Below the pieces are notes generated by a model. That model saw only the letters and a list, made by a program, of their open reading frames with translations, ran no database searches and was not told the DNA's origin. 64,000 bases of DNA from Watersipora subatra (lineage: Eukaryota; Bryozoa; Gymnolaemata; Cheilostomatida; Watersiporidae). The DNA is taken from assembly GCF_963576615.1 (NCBI RefSeq), contig NC_088708.1:4774001-4838000 (forward strand). The letters are read 5' to 3'. Both the position numbers and the translations under genes were made by a program. Positions 34,310 through 46,533 of the stretch are shown here, piece by piece. Numbering within the stretch: the first letter of the stretch is position 1; every line of letters starts with the position of its first letter.

Positions 34310-34439
34310 CAATCTTTATTGTGGTAATCAATAGTCACAACATGTTTTCCACAAGGTACTGACTTATAGACTGGTAAGGTTTTATTAACGACTCTGTGTC
34401 GTAATTGCTTCATCATGTAACATTTATAGGACAACTCTC

Positions 34440-34749
34440 AATGAGACGTGTTTTGTTTTAAAATTGCCGCGCAAACAGCAAATAGTTAAAAACAGTGTCG
34501 GCAGATGATGAAGCTTTTTCACGACATTTTGGTCAACGAAAAACAGACGGGCGTGGTTTATGACCGAAAGGATTCTACACGTAAGAGTATGCGGGCCTGA
34601 AACCGAGCCCTCGACAGATTCAGTAATGTTGATGAAACTATGTAAGCGAGCCTCGTTTTGGAAACCTTTTCCGCCATCTTACCTTTTTTTGGAGTCCGGC
34701 TTTCTAGTTTTCATCTACGATCTAATAAAAGTTACACTGCGACATACAC
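34440..34749 (+). promoter_or_regulatory. Presumed promoter and 5' UTR of the RRM gene
   Basis: Ends at the ATGG start exon. The DNA is relatively GC-rich for the window, with mixed sequence after the 34.3-kb TA run. An upstream ATG at 34560 opens a different frame running past the donor, so if transcription starts before it, translation of the main frame would be disfavoured; a start site closer to 34.7 kb is likely. No clear TATA box seen. Confidence 0.35.
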
Positions 34750-37700
34750 ATGGGTAAGTAATACGAACTGTTTTAAACGATTTACTCAATTGTTGTTTTT
34801 TGTATTGCCATTAGATTGAACAGTAAGTATTTGATGAATATGTTCGTGCGTCAAAGCTTTCTACCAAGGACCATACCCAAAATGAGGGGCTGACCAGCAG
34901 AGAGCTAAACATGATCAGCGGTACTGCTGAACTTAGGACCAAATATATCATAACCTACTGTTAAACGTAATTGGCACTCTCATCACGCCAACGGTTACAA
35001 GAGTGTTCTACCTCATCAGTGGTAATTCAAATTGTTACTGTTTTGCTTTAGCTGCTATTCGGAGTGATTCTCTCTACGTAAGCAATTTGAGCTACAACTC
35101 GGACAGTGAAAGTCTCAAACAAGCTTTTCCAGGATGCGTCAATGCCATGGTAGTAAAAGATCGAAACACGGACAAATCGAAAGGGTAAGTAAAATATTTG
35201 GCAAAAATAGTAATCCAATTTTAGTGGTGGACAGCTTTCCGATTGGTTTTGGCAATTTAATTCAGAGTGCCTTTTGTGTCAAGTTTTGCTTAGATTATTT
35301 GTCAACATAACTATCATTTTAGTCCTTGTTGTTTGTCATTCAATTTAATGCTAGTGATCATAGCGATATCCTCAGCAATGGTCTTCCGAATGTCATCTGT
35401 TCCCATACCTTGAAGGGTTTGATAACTTTCGTCTCATCATTGTTCCAGAAGTTATAATGAGTGAGAGCTAATGTTCAAATTACGTTGTCTCTATAATTAT
35501 TGTTAGCTGTTTAGATGATTGATATGTGATATTTCAGGTGGTTCTGATACATGTGCTGCGGTGAAAAGATTATCACATCTTGCAGCTAACATCATATCGA
35601 CCATACCCATCATTCACCCTGCGTAATGGCCGGCAGGTTAATGATGCTTTGTCAATCTATCAAAGGTGTAAGTAGTGGTGCATCGACTCATGACAACATT
35701 AGTTTGTGTCTGTCAGCATTACTACTTGCCAGCCTGGCACACACTGCAAAAACATCTAAGTATAGTTGGTATACTTTAACAAGTTACAACTCGTTCAAGA
35801 TTAGTAGAGCAATTCGGCAGTATGAATAATATTTTGTCACGATTATCTGGAATTATGCATCATGGCATTCAATTGAGCAGTATGAGATAGAACAGCGCAG
35901 AATTTTGAAAGTATTTAGCGTAGCACTCTGCAGCAATTGAGCAATGTTAGAGACACATTGATCAAACAGTATTGGGTGGATTAATTCAGCTTTTCATCCT
36001 TCTTAAACATATTAATACAGTGTCCGGTTAGGCTTGATTTGGCAGTGTCGCAGTTGTTTTATAGTATGGGATACAGTAGTGCAGTGTTGAAATAGTATTG
36101 GCAATTCAGCAATTGTTTATTATTTACGTGCAGCAATTGATCATTATTGAGTATAGCAGTGTAGCAATCAAACATTGGGCGTAGTGCAGCAAGTGCTCAG
36201 TATTAAATATGATAGTACAGCAATTGAACAGTGTTAGACATAGCTGTGCAGCAATTGGATTGTGTTGGATATGGCAGTGAAGCTATTGGTTTGTACAGTG
36301 TCCAATATAGAAATATTGCAATTTAATATAATTTGAATAAAAGTACAGCAAATATAGTGTCAGAGGTTATTACAGCAACCGAATGCTTCCAATATTTCTT
36401 CCTTCCTTTGGGTGCCTGTCACCCTAGCAGTTCATCGGTCATAAATCTCTGTACATGCACCAGCAATTCTGAGCCACATATGATCAGGTGCTACGTGAAA
36501 GCTCTTATAGAAAAAGTCTCAAAGGATTTCCTGTAGTGTGAACTTCAGACATTCTTCAATAGAGAAGACGACTTCTTGCGCGGTATCCCTATCATCTCAA
36601 GATTCAGCACAAGTCCTATTTATTGCAACATTGTTTCAATTTATAACTAATTGTAGGTATGGATTTGTGCGTTTTGGCACAAATGTTGAAGCTCAGAATG
36701 TTTTGGACAGTGTTGGTGGTCCTGGAGGTACCCGTAACATAGATGGCCGCGATGTCAAAATCAACTATGCGCATGACAAAGGTGAGTGTTGCTTGTGTTG
36801 CCTAGTGAAATAACCATGCAATATATTGGCTCATAATTCCTGGAAATTGTCCATATTGTATATGCATGTTAGATACATATACATTAAGTCTATTGTATAC
36901 AATAGATGCTCCTACAACGTAAATAATCCGTTCCCGGAACGTTTACGTTATAGTGGTTTTAAATTATACGAACAGTAAAATGTAAATTGTCTAATCCGTT
37001 CCAAGATCTTTCTAAACTCACCCCTTTGGCCATACAAATAAGAAAACCACTATATTATAGTGTTCAAAAAACCAAGTGTTATATAGTTTTTTATTTTCTC
37101 AAATTTTAATGGTAATGGTAAGAAATATTTATGGAAGCTCATTCATTGTTCTTTTAATGCATATGTAAGCCTCAAATTGAAGGATTTAGTATTTACTCAA
37201 TTAAATATCCAGACTTTGAAGTGCTAATGTCATAGTCAGTCTCTTTACGCTTTCATAAGAATAATGCTTGGAAGTTTTAATGCCAGACTTGCTCATCTTC
37301 ACCTACAGCAAACTCCAGATCTCTTAGTTTGCGCTAACAAGCATAAAAAATCAAGTATTACTATTGGGATATCCATGGCATGTTCCTCATTCATTTAGTA
37401 ACTAGCAGTCTATCTACATCTATGTGTAAAGCATTGCAAGTTTTGGATCTCACAATGCCTCGAAATCAGGATCAGCGCAAAAGAAGAGTTGCAGTCAGAA
37501 GATATTCTGGAAGGTATTGGACAACTAGAAGATGTTTGTTCCATCGAAAGCAACAATCAGAAGGCAGCTATCCGAGCAAACGATGGAAATATTTTCGTTT
37601 TATAACGTTAATATTTGTTTCTGCATGTAACATTTCTTGATTCGTTTATGTCACTTGTTCATATATATAAATATTTGTATCATTTGATGTATTATTATTG

Positions 37701-40700
37701 TATAATTTATAAATATGCAGATTTATAGCATGTTATTTAATAAATAGCGTCCTTGCAGCTATCCTAAATCGGCTTACGATGGATCGATGCTTATTACTCC
37801 ACTTCTATTGCACATAAAAAGCCAGTTGTGGCTGCACATTGTAGCAAACATATCAAAGCGTGCAATGAGCTTTTATTAAACAATGTCAAATACAAATATA
37901 AAAAAAATTGTCTTCAAATTTAGGATGAAATGAAAATTGAAAACTCAAGCAAGTTGCAAAGAAGAACACAGGCTATATCATCGCAGGTTAATTGCAAGCA
38001 ATATCTATCAACTAATAGAGATATTTCTCAGTTTATTGATGCACATTTATTAAGAGATCTTTGACAAGTTGAAGGCAAGTTAGCAGATTTATTGCATCCA
38101 AAAGGTTTAATATCGCTTGACCGAAAAAAGAGAGCAAAATATAGACGACATTCGTTTCGTCGGTAATAGTGCTAAATTTGCCTTCCAAAAATTCTGACAA
38201 GCCATTTGAAAAATACACCGCCAGTCTCTATTTGAACGCCGCCTCCAATTGACCGCGACCGTAGAAGGGTTAAAAAATAGAGCCCCGTGGTGTTCAATTA
38301 GAGGTTTTACGGTATATGTATTTATATGGTTTATTTAATTACACATAGACATTGAATGACATATAAAGATAAATGAAAGGACAGATATAGACTATATTTG
38401 AGACCAAATATTATTACGACTTGAAACCCATTCCTTCAACTGTTCGCACGAAATACTGCCATACAGCTGCTGAATTAGTCGATATTAGCTTGCAAACATT
38501 TTTAGCATAGCTTTCACGTGATGCATTTACCACGAACGCAAAGCGTAAAAGTTTGCCTAGTAAACTTAACCTTTGGTCCAAAACTTGCGAACCGGTTTTT
38601 ATACGCATGTCCTTCGAAGTATTAGGACCGCGTTAAACAAGAAACTATTAGCCGGAGACAGTAGTTATTTCTATGGCGTTGCTTTCAAAGTTCCATCTAC
38701 CATCGTAAGTTTAAACCGTTTTTGTATATGTACTTAAAAGAAGCACGGCCGCGTTAAACAAGGAACCACTATTAGCTTGAGTCGTAAATTTAAGCCGTTT
38801 GATGTCTTCGAAGTAGAAAGACCGCGTTAAACAGAGAACTAATACTAGCCTGAGATTGTTATTGATTATTTCTATGGTGTCACTTTTCAAGTTTTAACAA
38901 AAAAAAAAACAACTAAAAGCTTTGGAATTGGATAACGAAAGAATTAATCGTTATTGATACAAATTATAAACGATTCGTTATTAATACGATTTTGTGGACG
39001 CTTTTCTACTGATCAGTTGAAATCATGGGCTCGTAAAGATCAAATAATGTCAAAGTGGTGGTCAAATGGAGGTGGTGTTCAATTGGAGAGTGGCGGTCTA
39101 TTTTTCAACCCTTCTCTCACGGTGGCAGTCAATTGGAGGCAGTGTTCAAATAGAGGCGACGTTCAATCCGAGGCTTTACGGTAATCATGCTGTAGAACGC
39201 GTGTCAAACTCATGGTCCGCAGTCCACATCCGGCCCACCTTGTAATCATATCTGATCCTCAAGATCATTTTACATTACCGTTGTTCTCGGCCCATCAATA
39301 TGAAGCGCTGTTGACATAATACTGCTCAGAACTATAGATCCCATAATGCAATGCTTCAGCTGCCTTGCTGCGTACTTATCGGGTCAATTTAACCTGAAGT
39401 TTTTTTCAGAACGATATTCCTGTCTGTTTTCCATATTTATGTTCCAAAAACATTTAGTTTTAGTGTGTTCAATAAATACTTATCCCGTTCGACCCGTGAC
39501 CTAGATTGTGTTTTGAATTTTGGCCCGTTGTACATATGAGTTTCACATTCCTGCTGTAGAATATAGAACGTAATAGTCACCCAATATACATGTGTAAACC
39601 AGTTATTGCAGTTTTTTGCAACCTAAATGAAATAAATAATACTAGTATAAACAAAAACCGGGTTTATACAGTTTTGTCGAGAAAAAAACCATGGTTTTTG
39701 CCATCCCTGGTCGTAGATTGATTGCGGAAATGACAAAGTGATAATGATTTATACATACCGTATTTTTCGGACTATAAACCGCACCCCTCTATAAGCTGCA
39801 TCTGCTTTATTTTCCAAAAATCGATAATAAAACTACATAGGCCGCACCTTTGCATAGGTCGCAGAACTCAGGACGGTCCTCAGTCAGCAGAAACGGAACA
39901 GTGCCGTTAGGCACTGTTCCGTATTAACCAACGCTTTTTAACTTAGTGTCTAATAGAACAGTACCGTTAGGCATTGTTTCGTATTTTCATTCACCGCTAG
40001 AGGCGCACTAACCGGAGATTCTGGTTAATGTGCCCTAGCGGTGAAAGAAAAAGCCACAGAATAGCTGTACCCTTATATAAGCCGCATGGCTCAAATTGTC
40101 AGAAAAAAGTAGCGGCTAATAGTCCGAAAAATACGGTAGTCATCTGAACAACTTACCTGGTTGTCGGCTCCTAAATATCTGCTTTGATATACAGTATCCA
40201 TATAACATGAAGCATCAAGTCGAGCGATTTTTCAAAAGCGATTTGGATGTTAGTTTATTTCGCCCTACTTGCGAAAGAAAAAACGTCGTACGCTGATTGT
40301 TAGATCTATTATATACAATTTTCGCATCATTCTAGTTTGTCGTAATAGATCGTTAAGTGTCGACAAAAAGGCGAATAGTAGCTGCGCAATTGTTCATAAA
40401 AACAAAAGGCGATCGATTGGTGCGGGTATTACAGCGTCGGTCTACCAGTCTTAATGTCATGAGTTGAAGTATAGTCAAAAATCTTTTTTATTCTAACCTT
40501 GATCCCTGGATAGTGATAAACGACAAACAGGTAGGACAGCTTTTTATCGTGAAAAGATTTTGTTGTTTTGCCTTATTGTAGACGTACAAATTACGTGTTA
40601 TTAGCTTTTGCAAAATAGAATTTGCCATTTAGAAAAATGAACAAATCACTGTAAATAATCGTCGAAAAATGTGCTGCCCCTATCAACTTGTTGTAAATTT

Positions 40701-41994
40701 GAAGGAGTCATGGTCTATAAAACCAGTGAGATTGGTCATAAAAAGGACAAAAGTTGTTGATACAAACCAATAATTCTGCTGTTACGGTACAGCCCACAAA
40801 TTATAAGAGTTCAGTAAAGTTTTTCCTTTTTGCATCGCCAAAAAGGTGAGTTAGAAAAGATCTTGGAACGGATTAGGCAATTTACATGGATTTAACTGTT
40901 CTTATAACGTAAATTCCCTATAACGTAAATGTTCCCGGAAAGGATTGTGTACGTTATAATAGTATCTACTGTATTGGCTATCCTCAATCATTGTAATTAA
41001 ATAATTGCATATGAACTATTATGTCCATTTGTCCTGCTTTTCACTCATCTTGAATGTGTTTATGAATTAAGATCATAAAATCTTCGGTGCAATGGCAACC
41101 CATTGCATTAAAAGTGTTCGCAAAAACATGACGTTCCAAATGTTAACCCTGCCATAGTTACTACCTTTCATGTGTAGGAATAGTGCTAGATATCTTTGCT
41201 TGCTGCTCATTAATGTATCAATTTAGGCAAGTCAAAAATGTAAATTGCACAATATCTTGAATGTTTATCAAATATATTTTGTTATAAACATGCCATATCA
41301 CTTTGCTTATTAGATTTGGTGGTGGTGTCCAACAGCAATAATTAATAATTACCATTATAAGTTATCGTTAATTTGAAGTGTATGTTTACAAAATTTTAAT
41401 TTGTCAACATTTTGTGTCATTGGAAGATGTTGTTCATCCTTTTTGTTCATTAAAAGATTACCATCGTGTACTACCACAGAGGCCAAACTGAACTTCTTTT
41501 TTTTAGAACGAAGTGGTGACCAAGGACAGCGAGGTGGCTTCAGTGGCCGCGGAGGAGGCCGTGGTGGAATGAACCGAGGTGGTTATAACCAAGGAGGTTA
41601 TAATCAAGGTGGATATAACAATTGGAGCAATCAAGGGCAGGGCTACGATCAGAGCTATGGACAGCAAGGTGGATATGGAGCTCAGCAAGGTAGTTATGGT
41701 GCACAGCAAAGTGGATATAGTGGAAGCCAGCAAGGTTATGGAACTCAGGGTCAGCAACCAGCTTATGGCTATAGTGCGCAGACTTACCCACAGAGCAATG
41801 ATGCTTCTAGTTATGCCAGCACAGATCAGCAAGGACAAAACTGGCAGGCAGGACAGCAGCAACAGCAGGGTTATCAGCAGGGGTGGAACCAGGGACAGAC
41901 AGGACAATATGGAGGGGGCGCTGGAGACTACCAGCAACAGAGTGGAGGTTATGGAAACCAGCAGCGGGGATGGAGTGGTAGTTATGGTCAATAA
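34750..41994 (+). CDS. Single-RRM RNA-binding protein with RGG/SYGQ-type low-complexity tail, spliced
   Basis: Coding exons 34750-34753, 35052-35184, 36657-36781 and 41507-41994 sum to 750 bp (249 residues plus stop). Phases match at every junction; donors are gtaagt, gtaagt and gtgagt. The first coding exon is only ATGG. The RRM spans about residues 7-85, with RNP2 LYVSNL (9-14) and RNP1 KGYGFVRF (45-52) rebuilt across the second intron. The short alpha1-beta2 connector (FPGCVNAMVV) recalls nucleolin RRMs. Residues about 88-249 are RGG repeats, then GGYNQ and SYGQQ/GYGAQQ low-complexity sequence like FET and CIRBP-type proteins. Expected role: nuclear/cytoplasmic RNA binding and condensate formation. 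The exact orthologue is unclear. AATAAA at 42539-42544 is a likely polyadenylation signal; another AATAAA overlaps the stop codon. Confidence 0.87.
35870..36310. repeat. Degenerate tandem repeat in an intron of the RRM gene
   Basis: Diverged copies of a roughly 30-40 bp unit with the recurring words gcagcaattga and cagtgttggatatagcagtg. Read by eye only. Confidence 0.5.
38160..39186. repeat. Repeat with ...tcaattggaggcggtgttcaaa modules
   Basis: Two blocks, about 38200-38315 and 38990-39183, each contain variants of tcaattggaggcagtgttca, partly inverted to one another, and each ends gaggttttacggta or gaggctttacggta. Probably the remains of one or two non-autonomous DNA transposons; boundaries uncertain. 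Confidence 0.5.
39197..39552. mobile_element. Non-autonomous hAT-type MITE with 8-bp target duplication
   Basis: Flanked by GCTGTAGA at 39189-39196 and 39553-39560. The terminal region reads cgtgtcaaactcatggtccg on the left and, complemented, aatgtgaaactcatatgtac on the right. The 8-bp duplication and the TGTCAAACTCA terminal region are characteristic of a widespread hAT family. Confidence 0.75.
39756..40138. mobile_element. MITE with taccgtatttttcggactat ends
   Basis: Left taccgtatttttcggactat, right (complemented) the near-identical taccgtatttttcggactat. The interior has two internal hairpins (cggaacagtgccgttaggca... and tcaccgctagaggcgcacta...) and repeats of the word ataagccgcac. No coding capacity. 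Confidence 0.78.
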
Positions 41995-42560
41995 AGTTTT
42001 GTTTTGTTACCGTAGTTAGTAATAATTGTACATTGTTATATCTGTTTATGTGATCTAGTGAAAAGCAACATGTTTACTATTCTCGGGCTCTGCTCCTTCT
42101 GTATATACGATAGCATGGTCTCTTGTTATTTTCTCTTTCAGATACAATGAGTTTTTATTCTGCGTGTACAGTGTCTCTGGCAACTGCTTGATACCGTCTG
42201 TACATAAATAATGTAGTGATTATTTCACACAAAATCATCTAAATATAATTGTGTACTGTACAATCCAGTTCTTTTCAAATGTTTTTAGTTATTTTTTATA
42301 TTGTCATAAAAAACTCCAAGAAGCTTGATATTCTCCACAATCCAATAATTTGTTTTTGATTTTAAAATTTGTGCCATGCCGATAAAGGTGTATTTCCCTA
42401 ATCATTGTATGGCCCTCTTAGTTGCACCAATGCCCAAATCTTTGTTATTGATGCACTTACAATATACTTCTATCAAACTAATATACCTCAATTTTAGGTT
42501 AGCTAAATTCACGTGTTTGGTTTGCAAATGAATTGGCAATAAAGTTGCTTTAGTTATTAT
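41995..42560 (+). other. Probable 3' UTR of the RRM gene
   Basis: AT-rich, no open frame, ending near AATAAA at 42539-42544 (aattggcaataaagttgc). The first AATAAA, at 41990-41995, overlaps the TAA stop and is too early to be useful. The piggyBac-like element begins about 110 bp beyond. Confidence 0.5.
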
Positions 42561-43705
42561 CCATTCTAACGTTCATTATAACTGACTTAGACTATGTAGT
42601 TGGATAGTATATGAATTGTACAATTGGGAAGCAGATGCTATGGATAACAATGAAAGCAGTTTAACAGACTTAACCCTCTGGGGCCCCTTGTTGCACTGGT
42701 GCAACATAATTTTCAAAACTAGATAGAGCAACTACAAATGTTTTATAGCCAAATATTATTCTCAAGTGGCTTCTTACATATCTTTATGCAACCCTAAACC
42801 CAAAATTGATTGGATGTCATGCTCGTGATGTCATCACATAACTCTAGAACATTCCATGGAATTGAGAGTTGACCACACATGAGGAAAGCAACTTTTTAGG
42901 CAAAGATTTATAGCTCTTTGAGGTAAGTTGGAATAACTCATTTTCTGTTTTTTGGTACTATGTTGACCATATTTTTACACACATTAAATGTTTCAAAGAA
43001 GTAAATTTTTTTCTTCGATCTATATGACCTCAAAATTTCTTGTGCAGGAGTGCAACATTGGGCTCTACATAGCTAAGCTGCAAGCCAAGGGGTTAGTATC
43101 GGATGTTCCAATAGACCATTGTTAGGGCTAATGCTCTTCATTCTTGTTGATGTGCATAATACTTAGTGTTGTAAAGATGGTAGTAGAGGTACACTGACTA
43201 CCATTGAAGTAATATTACCAGGTTACCTTCACTGCTACTAGTACTACTGCTATTAGTCATTTACTACCAAAGCAAATTGGTATTTCCGAATGATACAAAA
43301 TTGTGCAATTATTTCACTTGATATAGCATGATAGTTAGGTGTGTAGACTTTCTTTTGGGCAATTTTTGGTGTTAGATGAATAGTATTTAAAAGTATTCTG
43401 TTTTAGTTTGTAGATACAAAATGCATTCAAAGCCTTCCACTTCAAACAGCAGCGGCAATTGCCTTCGAATGAGAAGCAGAGTTGATGGAATGAATTTGCT
43501 AGACGAGCTCTGGAAAATGTGACGAAGGATAGGTGCCACATGGAATGAATGTCTATAAATAGAACCCGACAATACATAAAGAGTAAGCCACATCCATGGC
43601 GCTTCAAGATCTAGCATCGAGCTTGAGTCAGTGGCATTTTGCATGACTGAAGTATACCAAGGTGGTGATGGTAAGCAGATGGAGTTGGGCTAAGAAGCTG
43701 ATGTT

Positions 43706-43915
43706 GTGCTCAAGCTAACATCTACTCTACAAAAGAACTGGAGGTACAAAATTGTCGGAGGCAACTTGTTTATTGCTATTCCCTTCATCTCTGAGCTAAA
43801 TAAAACTGGGATGTTCTATACAGATACTGTTCGAACCAACAGGGTTCAAGAATGCATGCTCAATAATGCAAAGTCCTCAAACGAGATAGTAAAGGATCTT
43901 ATGACAGCTATGTAA
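43706..43915 (+). pseudogene. piggyBac transposase fragment
   Basis: 69-residue open piece with ISELNKTGMFYTDTVRTNR, matching the piggyBac region typically written G-I-x-A-T-G-T-V-R-x-N-R. It is the best preserved part of the element; reading continues in other frames on both sides with intervening stops. Confidence 0.7.
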
Positions 43916-44635
43916 AGGAGGTCAACATTGTGGTTGCTGTCAAATAGTGTAACAACAAAATTATCACCGTTCTCTCCTCATTGACTGGTGTACAGCCCTT
44001 TGCTCAAGCCAAACGGTGGGACAAGTTGTCAAAAGAGCATCGTTTCTATAACATGCCTGCTGTTATACAACCACATAAAAATATGGGAGGCAGTGATTTG
44101 TAAGATTTATTTTTAGCAGAGTATCATTTTGCCATGAAGAGCCGGTGATGATATCTCTACCTGTAACGACATTTGTAATGGTAGCCAAAATCAACACTTG
44201 GAATATCTACAGAAGTGATAGTCGCCTTCTCAAGCTACCATAAATAAAGTACTAAATAGAAGAGAATTCCAAGCTGAAGTTGCCGGCAGTCTCATCCAGG
44301 TCAATGGTGCTGCCAAACAAGGACGACCAGCTGCAGCAGGTGATGCTAGTCTTTGCCTTACACCAGCTAAAAAATTGGAAGAGGTCCGTGCAATGTTCAC
44401 TATGACCATTTTGCTCATTGGCCAATAAAGGCTCCAAAGCGAAATCACGGCAAGCTGTTCAAGAAAATAACTACTACAGAATGTGAAATAGTCTCTGCTT
44501 TCTTGATGAACGAAATTATTTTCGTACCTATCACTGCAAGCGAATGGAGAGCTATAGTTACTTTGGAACAGTTGATATTGCTCCAGGATTTAGTCCATTT
44601 GTACCAAACAGTGATGTAAACTTATATGCTTGTGT

Positions 44636-44668
<33 letters not shown>

Positions 44669-44865
44669 GTATATATATATATTTATATATGTATATATAT
44701 GTGTGTGCATATATGTATGCATATATACAATATATACATATATATGTATGCGCATATGTATGTATATATACAATTTATATATACTGAATGTATATATATT
44801 CAATATATGTACTATATATATGTATATGTATGTATCTGTATACATGTATATGTATATAAGTACAT
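44636..44865. repeat. TA/TG-rich microsatellite
   Basis: tatatgtatgtatata-type simple repeat within the piggyBac-like remnant; source of spurious Tyr/Ile-rich open frames. Confidence 0.9.
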
Positions 44866-45116
44866 TTACCATTTATTTATTCAAATAAAGTTATTTTACT
44901 GGCTCAAATACTTCATAACACTTTTGTCTAATGCGTAATGTATATAGGTAGCATTAAAGCCCAATGTTGCGTGAGTGCAACATTTAATATCTCAGGTCAG
45001 GGTCGTTGTAGAAAATTAAAAAATTAGAAAAACACTCATACATATATCTGGAAACTATCCAAAAAGTTTGAAAATTTTTAGAGCAAAGCTTCTGTGTATG
45101 GGCCTCACAGGGTTAC

Positions 45117-45984
45117 CAGTATAACACCTTTTAGTAGTCCTGTTAATAACAAGCCGCTACCATGACAGTAGAACTGTTACAGTGAACATCACTGCTCATC
45201 ACAACATGACAAATACATAAACATGTGTGTTCATGGTAAGCCACTTGAACTATTACGCGTTATATATAATGTCAATATTTGGCAAGTGTCTTGCAAGGTT
45301 ATTCGCTAGCAGGAAGCATAAACCCAGGATTATAAAATGCTGGAAAGAACAGTAATTTAATGGGGTTCTTAAGACTTACAACTACCAAACTTGATGGTAA
45401 ACCTAACAAAAATGATACATGATCCTGTTCGTTGATCCTGTTCAAACTTGTATCAATATAAGTAGCGGATTCAAGTACTCCAATATTTGTAACAAATACT
45501 CTGCCTCAAGAGTCTTTTACTCAAACAGGCTAATGTGAATTAGGATTTAATTTTAGAATCCTGATTTTAGAAATCAATAAAAATGATTTTAAAGTTGTCA
45601 AAAGAATTATCAAAGAGTTTTGATGTACCTTGATGTTAAAATAATTTATTGGATGTAAAAGTTAGTCCAGCAAATTAGCCATATTATTATTAAGTTAGTT
45701 TTGAAGCCAGTTCAGGTTATATCCTCGCTATAAATAGAAAAAAGCTAGCATAATGTTAAAAACTTCTTGGTCAATGATATTCATAGGGAGTAGATAAATA
45801 CTGTATCTGATAAAATTCAATTGCACCTTGACAGAGAGTAAAGCTGATAAAGATAAGCGAGTGAGTTTAACACCTTAATGATTCTACATGTAACTTCCAC
45901 CAATTTTGCTATTTTCATATTCTCTATATGTAACTTTCACTAATTTTGCTATTTTTATATTTTATATCTTTTGAATTAGGTACA
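45117..45984. other. Intergenic, no gene supported
   Basis: AT-rich. At 45885-45960 a 37-bp segment (taacttccaccaattttgct) is duplicated once, next to the start of the minisatellite. Confidence 0.45.
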
Positions 45985-46533
45985 TATACATACTATAGGT
46001 ACCTTATACATATTATAGGTACATTATACATATTATAGGTACATTATACATATTATAGGTACATTATACACATTATAGGTATCTTATACATATTATAGGT
46101 ACCTTATACATATTATAGGTACATTATACATATTATAGGTACCTTATACATATTATAGGTACATTATACATATTATAGGTACATTATACATATTATAGGT
46201 ACATTATACATATTATAGGTACATTATACACATTATAGGTATCTTATACATATTATAGGTACCTTATACATATTATAGGTACATTATACATATTATAGGT
46301 ACCTTATACATATTATAACATACATATTATAGGTACATTATACATATTATAGGTACCTTATACATATTATAGGTACATTATACATATTATAGGTACCTTA
46401 TACATATTATAGGTACCTTATACATATTATAACATACATATTATAGGTACATTATACATATTATAGGTACACTATACATATTATAGGTACCTTATACATA
46501 TTATAGGTACCTTATACATATTATAGGTACATT
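45985..46533. repeat. 20-bp minisatellite, about 26 copies
   Basis: Unit attatacatattataggtac with variants (cttatac, cacattat). Two breaks containing ataacatacatattat divide it into higher-order blocks, so parts of the array were copied as multi-unit segments. Confidence 0.93.

Larger units (their letters stand above)
36899..40972. mobile_element. About 4.1-kb TIR element carrying nested insertions
   Basis: Left end ACAATAGATGCTCCTACAACG and right end (complemented) ACAGTAGATACTATTATAACG. The inverted repeat continues for over 100 bp, sharing gtaaattg-ctaatccgttcc and aagatctt on both sides. The same right end recurs at about 55.83 kb. The interior holds at least a hAT-type MITE (39197-39552) and a second MITE (39756-40138), plus a tRNA-like segment near 40430. 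It fills most of the long third intron of the RRM gene. No transposase recognised. Confidence 0.7.
42674..45112 (+). mobile_element. Decayed piggyBac-like transposon
   Basis: Left CCCTCTGGGGCCC preceded by TTAA (42670-42673); right (complemented) CCCTGTGAGGCCC followed by TTAC. Between 43650 and 44560 the plus strand holds transposase remnants in several frames: LKLTSTLQKNWRYKIVGGN, then FIAIPFISELNKTGMFYTDT and VRTNRVQECML, then LLSSLTGVQP-like text, NMGGSDL, and a Cys-rich LCFLDERNYFRTYHC end. The order matches piggyBac transposases. Several stops and frame changes show that it is dead. A second piggyBac-like end near 43092 (ccaaggggtta) suggests an internal MITE at the left. A TA microsatellite at 44636-44865 sits inside. 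Confidence 0.75.

Noticed and set aside
36538-36656. Coding sequence upstream of the third RRM-gene exon
   Set aside because: Open by chance; the acceptor at 36655-36656 restores RNP1 (KGYGFVRF) exactly.
37380-37640. 86-codon open frame in an intron of the RRM gene
   Set aside because: Lies inside a TIR element, no recognisable domain, no splice-phase support.
41503-42019. Other open frames over the RRM gene last exon
   Set aside because: Shadows of the Gly/Gln/Tyr-rich coding frame; only the frame continuing the RRM has matching splice phase.
46000-46533. CRISPR-like regular repeats
   Set aside because: Direct tandem repeats without unique spacers, in an animal genome.
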